From NCBI GenBank assembly GCA_009602725.1, contig WELB01000163.1, forward strand, positions 173,131-198,958: a stretch of 25,828 nucleotides of DNA, given 5' to 3'. A model generated the notes under the pieces. That model was not told where the DNA came from. It made no database searches and was given only the letters and a program-made list of their open reading frames with translations. Made by a program: the position numbers and the translations under genes. Of the stretch, positions 1 through 10,387 are shown in pieces. Numbering within the stretch: the stretch's first letter is position 1; every line of letters starts with the position of its first letter. This DNA is from Spirogloea muscicola. Lineage: Eukaryota > Streptophyta > Zygnematophyceae > Spirogloeales > Spirogloeaceae.

Positions 1-98
1 CCGTGGTTATTGAGCGGGTCAATCTGCAGTAGGTTATGTAGATTTTTAGATGTGCTTGCCTTTGTACCTGGCCATTTGGCCTACATTTGGCCTACACG
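1..98 (+). mobile_element. LINE family-1 3' tail, subtype A
   Basis: The sequence begins inside the end of a family-1 retroelement: a CGTGGTTATTGA segment (the LTRGY-stop region of the ORF), then GCGGGTCAATCTGCAG, GTGCTTGCCTTTGTACC and the hairpin GGCCATTTGGCC, finishing near CTACACGAA. The same series closes the copies near 11.04 kb (reversed), 11.8 kb and 24.7 kb. The copy is cut by the window edge. The protein-coding part is essentially missing. Confidence 0.7.

Positions 99-100
<2 letters not shown>

Positions 101-135
<35 letters not shown>
101..135. repeat. Poly(T) homopolymer, 35 bases
   Basis: An uninterrupted run of T directly follows the family-1 tail. Read on the opposite strand it is a poly(A) tract, so it may be the tail of a separate minus-strand retroposon. 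Other family-1 tails in the window have no such tract. Confidence 0.9.
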
Positions 136-138
<3 letters not shown>

Positions 139-528
139 GCATCGAAGCTCGGCGGCGGAGGCACGTTTTGGCGGGCCCGTCGTCTCCTGCCGTTGCTGCC
201 GCTGCTTTGCTGCTGGGTGCTGGCGTCCCGGGCGACTTGAAGCACCGTTGCAGGGCGGGCGGCGACGGCAGCGGCAGCTGCGTTCTGCGGTCTTGCAAGC
301 CTCCGGCTGTTGAAGCGCCTGCAAGGCGCTGAGCTGGTCGCTGGAGGTCGTCACTTGCTTGTGCCGCCTGGCGTTGTCAAACAGCAGCAGGGCCCAGCCA
401 CTCAGGAAGCGCAGCCCAAGTACACTAACTGGCGCTCAGGGCGAAAGCGAGTTACTGGCAATGACATAGCGGCCGGGGTGTCTCCACCGTTGCCATTGAC
501 GCCTCCCGGCGAGTGATGCTGCCGGGAC
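136..528. other. GC-rich non-coding stretch
   Basis: This stretch is rich in GCGGCAGC-type and TGCTGC-type words. No ORF in it resembles a known protein. It may hold the promoter and 5' UTR of the small ORF that follows; I see no firm promoter element. Confidence 0.4.
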
Positions 529-884
529 ATGGCTGCCTCTGCTGGGTATATTGTTGCGCCAATGACGACAGGCAAGGTCGCGCTGGCGGCCTTCCTCGTC
601 GGTGTGTTTGTTGGGTACCACCTCAAGGGCACCATCAGCCGCGGTGTGGAGCGGCTGCTAAGGAGGGTGAGCTCCCCGAACTCTGAAGCCTTAACCCTGA
701 ATCCTGCTCCACCTCCACCATCATCTGCATGAGCTATGACGAAGAACCTCAGGAGCTGCTGAAAAGATCAGATGCTGCCTGTGGCCTCGTTGCGGCACTG
801 ACTAAGGCTCAGCCTGAGCCTGGCACTGTCCACGCAGATTGCCTAATGGGCATGCCTCTACCTCAAGGTAGTGCAACTTGCTGA
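529..884 (+). CDS. Hypothetical small single-helix membrane protein
   Basis: I do not recognise this gene. An ATG at 529 (context GGGACATGG) opens a 67-codon ORF ending at 732. Residues about 17-33 form one hydrophobic helix (VALAAFLVGVFVGYHLKG), followed by a basic stretch ending RLLRR. Codon 47 starts with GTGAGC, a good donor. Splicing from 667 to an AG at 752 joins in phase to a second exon, 753-884, giving an 89-residue product ending ATC. Both the unspliced and spliced forms are open. An N-terminal helix followed by a basic segment would suit a membrane-anchored microprotein, but no function can be assigned. It is upstream of and convergent with the pyruvate kinase gene, with about 1 kb between them. 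Confidence 0.35.
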
Positions 885-1886
885 GACTGCACCTGGACTC
901 AAGCCTGCTTGGACCAATCTTCTGCCGCTTTGGGCTGCCTTGCATTCTGTATGCCTTGTACAAGGTGGTGCTGTAGAACTTGTGAAAGGACGTCAAGGCA
1001 GTGTAGGCTCGTGTTGAAAGAGTTGACAAGTGGATGTGCTGGTTATCAGGCAGCTCGCCTGTCACACGCCTGTCACTCTGGCATAGGGCTCCCTGGTCTA
1101 CCTGCTGACAGAAATCTCGGGCTTGTATTCTTTTGCTTGAGCTTGTGAGAGCTTCATGTGAGAAAGAGAAGCTGGACTGCAGTACGTGGACCCTGGCCTG
1201 CTCATGCTCCTATACTTTGCATGGTCAACTTAGCAATTGACAGGTTGCATGGACTACAATGTGGCGCGTGAACAGTCAATGGGAACACTCACTATCTTCT
1301 CATCCTCTCGAAAGCTGAGCTTGGCAACTTTATGCATCTCCTCAGCCTAGCTGCAAGCTTATCCCTGTGAATCTGCCAGCCTGTGAAGTCGATGTGACGT
1401 TGGATATCTGTGGTGCTAATTCAACTGCAATAGCAGTTACCATCAGCATGGATTGAAATAATCAGTTACCATTTCATTATAAATCAATCTTTTCACGTGC
1501 TCTGAGATAGGGCTATAAAAGTAGCTCTTGTGCTACATGGCAAGTTGCCAGAAGCGCACAGTCATCTATACTTTGCAACATCATGAACTCACGAGCCTTC
1601 TGGCACTGCTGCCCAGCTCTCAATGAGATATGCTCCCATTTGCCAGCCTCCACATAGGCGGAAAATCACAAGCATCAGTTTAGATCCTAAATGTAACATG
1701 AGATGGGGCAATTCATTTAGCTCCTGTGCTATAGGGCAAGTTGCCAATAGCACACAGTCAGCTACCTTTGTAAGCCGACCAGAACCACTAGTCTTCCTAC
1801 CCTGCTGCCCAGCCCGGTGCCTCCTGTCAGAGCCGCATTTACCGTAAGGCTCAGCTGGCGCCAGATCCACTTATATGACAACAGAA
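885..1886. other. Non-coding interval, 3' of pyruvate kinase
   Basis: No ORF here has a recognisable product; the short ones on both strands look random. It must contain the pyruvate kinase 3' UTR near 1886. A TATA-like CTATAAAAG lies at 1513-1521, just upstream of a duplicated short segment listed separately. Confidence 0.5.
1522..1770 (+). repeat. Imperfect 53-bp direct duplication with small hairpins
   Basis: Segments 1522-1575 and 1718-1770 match with scattered changes. Both carry TAGC-loop-GCTA (CTCTTGT or CTCCTGT in between), then GGCAAGTTGCC, a perfect 5-bp stem with one loop base, then AGC(G/A)CACAGTCA. The copies are about 196 bases apart. The first sits just after a TATA-like motif. 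No known RNA family is recognised. Confidence 0.55.
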
Positions 1887-4846
1887 TCACTTGATGTCCA
1901 CAATCTTAATGACTGCAGCATTACCAATGCGGTGCAAGGCAACTATGGAGTCTCCGATCTTGCACAAACCCCTGTCTTTGGCGAAGGCAAGAGCAGCATT
2001 TAGTATCTCGTCCGTAGTATCGGAGTCTGTGGCTTTTGCAGCTCCCTCAGCTAGGAGAGGGATAAGCCCTCTGCAGATAAGACTGCACAGTAACGCCCAG
2101 AAGCCTTCCTCAGATCAGAGGAAGTACCCCTCAGTTGACCATTTGCCTAGCATGACCAACTTACTCCATGTGCTGCTGCTTCACTAGCTAGATGCATTAT
2201 GCTTGGATGCTAAGTGCATTCCAACGGATTTGTACATCACAGTCATGCATTTGAAAGGACAACCTGTGACGTGCCGGTGACTCCTCAGAGCAGGACCAAG
2301 TCAGGTTGTCAGTAGTCAGCACTGGTACAGCCACAGAGAGAATTGGTATGGAAGGCCTGTATTTAGCCACCAGCTTGGCGGTGCTGCGATGTCACAGAAG
2401 AACAACATGAGAAGTCCATCAGCTCTTCATTCATGGGGATTCTAATGAAGTACCCATGTTTGACAGATGAGCACACATGTATGCAACTTCAATCACTCAA
2501 AGCATTTCCCCTCCTGGTGTCGCAGTAGTGCTGCAAGGCAGAGGCAAAGCAGAGCATACCTTCCACCTCTGGTGAGGACGACGATCAGTGCAGCCTGGAC
2601 TTTGTTAGCTGTCCGTACTGCAGAAGATGCCAGACTCTCCAATGGGCTCATGGGCAATGGCGTCTCCCTTATAATGGACTGCATCACAATAGTCCGACAT
2701 TGTCAGGCATGGCTTCTCTCTGTCAAGCATTGGCTTCCTAATATTGCAAGGCAAGGCAGTACACTTATTCATTTATTGCACTGTAAGCCACTGATGTCAT
2801 AATAGTTATTGAACGTCCTTACAGCACATGCCTGCAAGTCTTCCTGCATGTGGACATGTCAATTACACTGGACAATTCAGACATCCCAAAGTGCATGTAT
2901 GACAAAAACAACTGCACCAGGTAAATGACTGCAGACCTTGAAAATTGCATGGTAATCTAAGGAAGCCTCTGCTTCCCTGCAGATACGCGACATGACTGTT
3001 ACAGCCTCCTCTGGGTATGCACCAGCCGCAGTCTCGCCACTAAGCATAACACAATCAGTGCCATCCAGGACAGCGTTAGCGACATCTGTTGCCTCAGCGC
3101 GTGTAGGCCTTGGAGACTTGATCATCGATTCCAACATTTGAGTTGCAGTAACCACTGGCTTCCCTGCCAATCAGAGTAGCAGCAAACATGACTGTATCAG
3201 CCTCTCATGGGTTTGACAAAGCCTTGTCAGTGAGCACGAACCACGGATTACATCTGGAATCGTCCTTTCAGTAGCAGAGATCGCAGGCAAGCCAATACAG
3301 CATCTATAAGGGCCCTTATTTTCTGCATTTTTCTTGAGGGCTTGCAAAGCGCAATTATGTCCACATTTTGATCGGAGCAAAATTGACACAATAGTACCTG
3401 CAGCGTTACATTTGTGAATCATCATTTTCTGTGCTAGAAAAATCTTCTCTGTGGGGATTTCCATCCCCAGATCTCCACGGGCAACCATAATCCCGTCTGT
3501 CTCTGCCAGGATATCATCAAAATTGACTAGCCCCTCCTGATTCTCTACCTGAGCATCATTACACGAAGTCCCTTAGCAAGGACAAAAGGCCGACCTGAGC
3601 AGGACGTACATCATACAGGCAAGGTACTGGTAAGAAGCACACTCTTGTACCCTTGAACAAGCTTGGCCTACACACTTGCAGTCTTGGTCTCTAGCTTCTG
3701 CGCTGATGCACTGACACAACTTCATGCAGGTCCATCTCCGGGCTGACTTCAGTCTATTACCTTGGAGACAATTTGAATTGTCCTGGCATGAGGGCCAAGA
3801 AGCTTGCGAATGTTGACAAGATCAGATCCCTTTCTTACAAAGGAAGCCGCAATGAAATCAATCTTGTTAGGGACTCCCCACTCCAGAATGTCATTCTCGT
3901 CCTTCTCAGTGACAGTGGGCAAGTCCACAATGACTCCAGGTAGATTGACGTTTTTCCGCTCTCCTAGCATCGCTGTATTCTCGCACTTACATCGTACTGT
4001 GCCTTTCTCCTCATCACAGGCTAAGACCCTGAGAGTGAGACTTCCGTCTGCACACAATATCACACTTCCTGGCTGAACATCTGATGGGAGCCGCTTGTAG
4101 CTCATGGAGATCAGCTCATCATCACCCTGAATGCTGTAATCTGTGGTAATGGTGATCTCCTGATTGCGTTGAAGCTGGATGGGCTTCCCATCCTTCAGCA
4201 TTCCCGTTCGTATTTCCGGGCCCTGCGTGCACACAAGGAGCACTTTCGGAAGTTACTATTTGCCCAGCTTAATAGCCTTGGCTGGAAGAATGTGTGCTAC
4301 ACAGGCTGTGCATCCTTGATTACCCTAATTATCTCAAAGCAGCAGTGACGGATTCTCCACCACCTGTATATTCTCATGCAACAGCATCTGTTTGTGCTGA
4401 ATGCAGGTGCATGCAGAATCAACTGCATTGCTTCGTAAGTGATGTGAAATTTCACAACCAGGCAACTGGAAGGCGAACAGCTCGCTGTAGCTTATGAGAA
4501 GATCAGCGTCGATGCATTCTTAAGATCACACTATGATCTATAGAAGGGCGAGCAGCTGAGACATGAGTGCCCTGGGTCTAAGCTTTCGCACCTTGGTATC
4601 AAGCAGTACAGCGCACATAATCTGTGTGGACATCATCGCCTGGCGGAGAGCGTCGAGCGTCTCCTGGTGGTACTCGTGCGAGCCGTGCGAGAAGTTGAAG
4701 CGAGCCACATTCATTCCGGCGCGCAAGAGCTTCTCGAGGATGGGAACATCGCGGGACTTGGGCCCGAGGGTGCAGATGATCTTGGTCTTGGCGACTGCCT
4801 GCGGTGAGCCGTGGAGGATGCTGTCGATGTCGATGTTGGCCGCCAT
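1887..4846 (-). CDS. PK: Pyruvate kinase, cytosolic type
   Basis: Converts phosphoenolpyruvate and ADP to pyruvate and ATP, the last step of glycolysis. Seven exons on the minus strand: 4846-4592, 4222-3761, 3548-3398, 3163-2937, 2678-2560, 2383-2264, 2070-1887. All introns are GT-AG, all phases close, and the product is 505 residues, close to plant cytosolic enzymes. Visible landmarks: [13 protein letters not shown] near residue 20, [13 protein letters not shown] near 45, LLDTKGPEIRTG at the exon 1/2 join, the catalytic-lysine segment [12 protein letters not shown], then VENQEG (240-245) and [12 protein letters not shown] (260-271) with the metal-binding acidic residues, and [13 protein letters not shown]. 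The C-terminal domain contains [16 protein letters not shown]. The ATG at 4846 is the first in frame. The open frame continues upstream (to about 4954) but without an ATG, so a transit peptide is not supported. Confidence 0.96.
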
Positions 4847-5177
4847 GGCGACGGCAGCCGGTCTGTGTCGTGGGCGAGGCCCACCGCGTCTTCTGCCGTC
4901 GGGCGGCACGCGGCGCGAGAGCGGCAGGTGCGCGACGAGGCGCAGGCAGCTCACGGGGCCACGCTTGGAAGTTGACGCGGGGGCGGGGTGATGATCGCTA
5001 GGGCGCGCAAAGCGGGCTTAGATTGGCAGTGGGTCTGGCGCGCAGCCCCCGTGGTGGCTTTTGAGACGTTGAAGGTCGTCTCGGGCCGTCACGGCGCGGC
5101 CCAGCGGGGCGCTGCCAAATGTGGCGGCACGGTGAGGCCACCGCCAGGGAGACGGCTCTTCCTGATTACGGCGAATG
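4847..5177. other. Upstream region of pyruvate kinase
   Basis: This GC-rich DNA should contain the pyruvate kinase promoter and 5' UTR. ORFs on the plus strand here are shadows or random. A retroelement tail begins about 330 bases upstream of the start codon. No convincing TATA box is seen. Confidence 0.4.
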
Positions 5178-5417
5178 CGTGTGTTAAGAATGGAGGGCCA
5201 TGTGTGGCCAAGTACTTAGGCAAGCACATTGACAAATGTACGTCACCTGCTGCTCAGCTGACCCGCTCAGTAACCACGAGTCAGCACATAGAGGTCGCTA
5301 ATCGATGCCCGAATACCGGACGGCAATCGACAAGCTCTTGAGCTACCAGCTAAGGCTCGACCAGCTTTCTGATGCAACGCATGAGCCTGAGCTCGCTGCA
5401 GACAAGCTGACACACGG
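5178..5417 (-). mobile_element. 5'-truncated LINE family-1 copy
   Basis: Read on the minus strand this matches the end of the long copy at 12-13.7 kb: from the segment encoding [15 protein letters not shown] through the LTRGY end and stop, then the 3' UTR with GGCCACACATGGCC and a terminus near AACACACGC. The reading frame is broken. About 240 bases remain, the usual outcome of 5' truncation in target-primed reverse transcription. Confidence 0.75.
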
Positions 5418-5526
5418 CGATGGCTGTGAGGCGATGGCTGTGAGTGAAGCAGCTTCTCAACAAAGGGCGAAAGGGCCGCCCTTCGCTCGCTCCGTAGCTG
5501 CGAGAAGCCAGCAGCTCGATTGGTCC

Positions 5527-6000
<474 letters not shown>

Positions 6001-6050
6001 AAAGAAGGTGCTCGCCCATTGAGAAAAGTGGCTGGCAAAGACCGTAAGAG
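6001..6050 (-). repeat. GGCTGG hairpin module (degraded)
   Basis: On the minus strand: a degraded GCCAGCCAC, then CTCAATGGGCGAGCACC, directly joined to the 5' end of the truncated family-2 LINE fragment at 6000. This is one of about ten copies of the module in the window. The first stem arm is worn here. Confidence 0.55.
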
Positions 6051-6399
6051 GAAAGACGAAAGAGCCACCGAGAGAGCGATTGACGACTCCCTTTGATTCC
6101 GAACCCAGGGAGACCGGCTGTGCTGTACACTAACCGGACTACTTCCACGCCGTGGCCGACAGCTCTGTGCGACTGTTCGGCTCCGCCACTGGCGCTGCGT
6201 ACCGGGCACCGGGCACCGCCAGCTTACGTCACCCTCGAAACAGGCCAGTTGAGCAGATCACCGTACGCGCACCAGCCGAAGGGCAACAGCCGGAAAGGCA
6301 GCTGTCGAATAGTGCAATGGCACGGGAAGAAAGCGGAGAAAGGTGCGCGGTGAGTGCATGAAAATGCAAGTGAGGCCAATTTTCGAGCATTGCAAGTCC
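6051..6399. other. No recognisable gene
   Basis: Short ORFs on both strands have no recognisable domain. A weak GTGCGCGGTGAGTGCATGAAAA near 6343 resembles the GCGCGC box of family-2 tails (with extra bases). Otherwise nothing can be supported. Confidence 0.35.
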
Positions 6400-6922
6400 T
6401 GCGAATGGAGCGCCGCGGTCAGGCGGCTACTCCACCTCGTGGGCACAAGCCAGCAGCTGCCCCCGAGGGAAGCAGCCACGGACTCCCCGCAGCAGGCCCG
6501 CATTGAGCTGCGGCGGCGGCTGTGGCGGCGGGCAGCAGCAGGGCTGCGCCTCGTTTGAGCTTCACCAGCCACCGCCCTCTCCTGAAAGCGTCTTTCTCTT
6601 GTCTGAGCTTCACCGGTCTGAACTCCCGATTCCGGAACACGGCCCGAAGTCGGATCTCGGCCCGGTGAAGCATCAAGAGGAATGCGTGTTATTTAGAAAT
6701 GGAGGGCCATGCGTGGCCAAGAACAAAGGCAAGCACATTGACAAATGTACGTCACCTGCTGCTAAAAGAGGGGCGGAGCCCTGCTGCTGCCTGCCCCCGC
6801 AGCCGCCGCCGCAGCTCAATGGGGGCCTGCTGCGGGGAGTCCGTGGCTGCGATCCTTCGGTGACAGCTGCTGGCTTGTGTCCACGAGGTGGAGTCGCCGC
6901 CTGACGGAGGCGCCACAGGGCC
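6400..6922. repeat. Fold-back inverted repeat, ~140-bp arms
   Basis: The left arm (about 6416-6552) and right arm (about 6769-6905) are reverse complements at roughly 90 percent identity by eye. Matching words include ACTCCACCTCGTGG, ACAAGCCAGCAGCTG, CAGCCACGGACTCCCCGCAG and ATTGAGCTGCGGCGGCGGCT. Weaker matching extends the arms to about 6400 and 6922. The spacer of about 215 bases holds a smaller inverted pair (GCTTCACCGG / CCCGGTGAAGC, 6608-6672) and a family-1 LINE tail. A transcript across it could form a long hairpin. The proline- and glycine-rich ORFs inside are by-products of the repeat. Confidence 0.8.
6684..6768 (-). mobile_element. Short LINE family-1 tail inside fold-back spacer
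   Basis: Minus-strand copy of only the last ~80 bases of family 1: AGCAGCAGGTGACGTACATT, TTGTCAATGTGCTTGCC, the hairpin GGCCACGCATGGCC, and a terminus near AACACGC. It lies next to the right arm of the inverted repeat. Confidence 0.7.
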
Positions 6923-7087
6923 AGTCTTCCAGTGTGCAGATGCGCGAGTGCTTCGCCATGTATAGGGTTGGCTCCTTGATCCCCTACAGCCGTACCCAAA
7001 AAGGACAACTCACCCCTGATTGTGTGTAAAGGGGCAGGTTGTTACACCTTCGATGAATGTCCTATGACGGGCATGGTGTAGCGACTA

Positions 7088-7205
7088 CTATGTGTTGACT
7101 CGTGGTTACTGAGCGGGTCAGCATAGCAGCGGGTGATTTTCATCTGTCAATGAGCTCGCCTTTGTACTTGGCCACTCAGGCCCTCCATCACTCAACACAC
7201 ACTCC
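7088..7205 (+). mobile_element. LINE family-1 tail, subtype B
   Basis: Contains TTGACTCGTGGTTACTGA (end of the ORF), GCGGGTCAGC, TCGCCTTTGTACTTGG, the hairpin GGCCACTCAGGCC and the terminus CACTCAACACACAC. No coding sequence upstream is recognisable beyond the last few codons. Confidence 0.75.
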
Positions 7206-8220
7206 ATCTTTCCATGAGGGCCGGGGAGCAAAAGACCCGGAGAGTGGGAGAATTTTAGAGCGATGGTGGTGACTTTTTCAACCACGGTCCGACCCCTTTG
7301 CACAAGTTGCTGTCGTACAATTCGGCCCCAACCCATTGCCTTCGCTTGGACTTGGGGCGTCTGGGCTTGAAGATTTGGTCGTTCATCTTACAGGTATTGT
7401 GTGCATTAGGTGGTATATGTACAATAATGCTCAGGGTCCACACTTTCTGCCCATTCAGCAGGCAGGCACTTGGCATAATGAGCGATCCGCAGGCTCGGAC
7501 TTTTTCCCCGGGACTTCCTGCCCTGGACTTGTTGCACATGACATGGTTCAGCTGTCAGCAGGTGCTTTGCACTTGCCAAGCACTCAGGTAACCATGAGCC
7601 GGCTTGCATAAACAGTGACAGGACAAGACTGTGTCAGCGACCAGTACCGTGGCGGTGTGCCTCTGCATCCTCCCCAAGAGTGGCGGCATGGAGATGAGAC
7701 ATCCTGCCCATAGAGCAGTGCGATTGTGAGAGCCGATGAGAGATTTGGCAGAGCGGGCTAATCACAAACTTCGCTGCACGCATGACCAGAATGGCCACCC
7801 ACGACCTTCTTGGGGACGGCATCTTTGGCAATTTTCTCGAGGCGGGCCACCAGCTTGACCTTGAATTAACGTCCATCTTGCTTCTGCAGAATCAGGACAC
7901 TGGACCCCGGACGTTGTGCACAGACCTGGTAACCACCATGCTTGGCGCAGCCTGTGCACCATAATTGACTATGTTGATAAGTGACGCTTCTCATTGCGGC
8001 AATCTGGTCGAGCGGCCATGAGGCGGAGCACGTGGTCGCCCATAGTACACGGGTAACGAAAACAAAAGCGTGGGAGAAGAGTCTGTTTCAGTGACCTTAT
8101 ACGACCACGGGGCAATTGATAGGGTGGCTTGACCTCCTCCAGCAGCTTCTGTGACAAGCAATTGCCCGACGGCAGGGCAGCAGATGAGCAGCCGGCCCGT
8201 AATGCCACGGGCTTGCTAGC
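7206..8220 (-). other. Unidentified block with open minus-strand frames
   Basis: The minus strand holds several moderately long open stretches in different frames: 7539-7255 (94 codons), 7609-7406, 7876-7634 and 8208-7969. Their composition is protein-like (basic, with Cys and Trp) but I recognise no family, and frame changes would be needed to join them. It may be a decayed transposon ORF or an unrecognised gene with introns. I cannot choose between these. Confidence 0.25.
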
Positions 8221-9270
8221 TCTGGTGTAAGGCGTGCGCCACTCCTTTCCACTGCAGCAAGCACAGGCTTTCGCCTTGCATATGCATGCTGGCCGTGCCT
8301 GCCATCTCAGAAATATAACCGGGGCGACTCCTGCTGGCAGACACTTGAGGACTAGAGCTTACTGAGTGGCTCGCAGGAATTGCCACTTGTTTAACACAGT
8401 GCTTGGCGCTTTTGAGTTGGGTTCCCCATTCACAAATGTTATGAGCTGCCCTGCCACAGCCACTGCCTCTTTTTCCGGACCTTGTTCATGCTAGTTTGGG
8501 CTGGCCTTCGCAGTCATTGGCCCTTTCGATAAGGACATTCTCTTCCTGAAGAGCCTCTTTTTGTCACCCGCTGATGTCTTCTAGCTTCAATCTGGGCTGG
8601 CTCTCTCAGCCATCGCCCCTGCGAGCGCTACTACCTCGACTAATGTGGTGTCCCATCCCGGAGGCCCCCCTAGAAGAGCCAGCGTGGATGCAACCATTGC
8701 TCTTCTGGTCTCGCGTGGTCTGGCCATTCACTCCAGCTGCGGTAGGGTGCCACATCTGTCTTTCTTAGTGCACCCAGTCAGCTGGCATAGGCGAGCCGGC
8801 CCTTGCAAGGCCCTTCGGACCTTGTTCCATCTCTTCGGGCTGGCTTTCACAGCCCCCTTTGAATGAGTTCACTTCTTTCACAGCCCTCGCCCTTTTTGGT
8901 CTCTTCTTATCATAAGTGCATTCCGATTTTTATATTGCTAATGCATTGAGCATTTCCATTATATATGCACCTTTCTTTTATAAATTTTCTGGCACCTGGT
9001 CTAATCACGAAGGTAGTTAGCTTTTTTTGGTGTTGGACATTAAGTGCATGTGCATTTGCACTTTGTTATCTTGCCCGTTTTGCTTTGAATGTGAATATGC
9101 ATATCTAATTGTCCTGTTTTTCCCTTTGGTGTAGCAACTTCCAATCCACTCTTGCGTATCTCTTTTATTTGTACCAATTCTTTAACAGAGTTAAATCCTG
9201 TAGTCGCCCCTTCCATCTGCCGTAGACTCGTGTCTAGCTGTGTGGTTTTAGACGCGTTCCAGCTCTTAGC
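8221..9270. other. Degraded repeats and AT-rich stretch
   Basis: Three worn plus-strand copies of the GGCTGG hairpin module occur near 8481-8530 (ACCTTGTTCATG then GGGCTGGCC), 8590-8615 (GGGCTGGCTCTCTCAGCC) and 8817-8860 (GGACCTTGTTCC then GGGCTGGCTTTCACAGCC). From about 8920 to 9200 the DNA is clearly more AT-rich than its surroundings, with ATTATATATGCA and TTTTATAAATTTT. No gene is recognised. Confidence 0.4.
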
Positions 9271-9330
9271 ACCTTGTCCATTCTTTTTAGGCTGGCCTTC
9301 GCCAGCCCCTGCCTTCTATGGGAGCGCACG
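9271..9330 (+). repeat. GGCTGG hairpin module
   Basis: Lead-in ACCTTGTCCATTCTTTTT, stem AGGCTGGC-CTTC-GCCAGCCC, then CTGCC and TCTATGGGAGCGC, a variant of the usual CTCAATGGGCGAGC. Confidence 0.65.
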
Positions 9331-9520
9331 TTCTTTTGGGAAGAGCACACTTCTTTTCAAGAGTACCAACAAGCGTTCGCTCCGCCCGCTCTGGCGCGTG
9401 CTGGACCGCGCAAGCCACGGTCAACGCACGCGCGGGGGAAGGCTGGTGGCCCAATATAGTTATAGAAAATCTCTCAGTTGTAGCAGCTTATTCTTTTTAA
9501 AGGAGGAGAAAGGAGTGATG

Positions 9521-9570
9521 TTTTTTGGGCTGGCTTTTCCAGCCCCTATCCTCAATGGGCGAGCCCTTCT
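9521..9570 (+). repeat. GGCTGG hairpin module
   Basis: One of the best preserved copies: TTTTTTGGGCTGGCTTTTCC, then AGCCCCTATCCTCAATGG and GCGAGCCC. The stem pairs GGGCTGG with CCAGCCC. It is followed, about 65 bases on, by the terminus of a family-1 LINE fragment on the opposite strand. Confidence 0.7.
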
Positions 9571-9635
9571 CCACCAACCCCGCAAAGTCGGCAACGGTCG
9601 CCGGAACGCGGTCGCTTTAGCAGCTCTAAGAATAA

Positions 9636-10050
9636 CGTGTGTATCAAGAGATGGCCATGTGTGGCCAAATGCAAAGGCAAGCACATTGACAAATGTACGT
9701 CACCTACTGACCCGCTCAGTAACCATGAGTCAGCACATAGAGGTCGCTAATTGATGCTCGAATACCGGACGGCAATCGACAAGCTCTTGAACTCACGATC
9801 TTTTTTCTTGAACTCAAGAGCTACCAGCCACGGCTCGACCAGCTTTCTGATGCAACGCATGAGCCTGAGCTCGCTGCAGACAAGCTGACACTCGACGTTG
9901 CAAAAATGACAGATGGGCTGCCGGCATACCCATCTGGGCTGGAAGCATATCCTCGCGTCGTGCATATCCCAGACTCGCTATGTTCTCAAGTAGGGTATGG
10001 AAGCGAGGACCCAAGCAGCCAAAAGTGTCGATTGCGGCCGGGAGAAGAAT
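9636..10050 (-). mobile_element. 5'-truncated LINE family-1 copy
   Basis: On the minus strand the copy starts within LLPAAIDTFGCLGPRF and runs through the C-terminal segment ([28 protein letters not shown]) to the 3' UTR with GGCCACACATGGCC and GATACACACG. The frame is interrupted near 9790-9815, where a short extra segment duplicates part of GAGTTCAAGA. The 5' break lies directly against a GGCTGG hairpin module in the same orientation. Confidence 0.8.
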
Positions 10051-10387
10051 TGAAGGTGCTCGCCCATTGAGAAGAGGGGCTGGCAAAGCCAACCCAAAAA
10101 GAATGGACAATGTTCAAAGCCAAAGAAAGAGGTGCTGAAAAAGGACTACTTTACAAAGTGCAAGACGGTGCAGAGGGAGATGCAGATGGCTGCTCAGTAT
10201 CCACGTGTGAGCAACAGTAGATCAGAGTAACTCGGAGCAGGAGAAGCGGCACTTTGCCGAGACCCGGAAGCAGCAGCCATAGCACGGCCAGCCCGCGCAT
10301 GGACCGCATGAGCCAAAGAGCGCTGCAGCGAGACCGCCAGCCTCATCCGAAAGACCTGCGAGAGGGAGCCGGCAGCATTGGGAGAAG

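Noticed and set aside
4847-4954. N-terminal extension or transit peptide of pyruvate kinase
   Set aside because: The frame is open but has no ATG upstream of 4846, and starting at 4846 gives the usual plant cytosolic N-terminus.
9521-9570. HDV-like or hammerhead ribozyme in the GGCTGG module
   Set aside because: The module has one clear stem and a possible second short one, but I could not find a nested pseudoknot of the HDV type, nor the conserved CTGATGA and GAAA core of a hammerhead.
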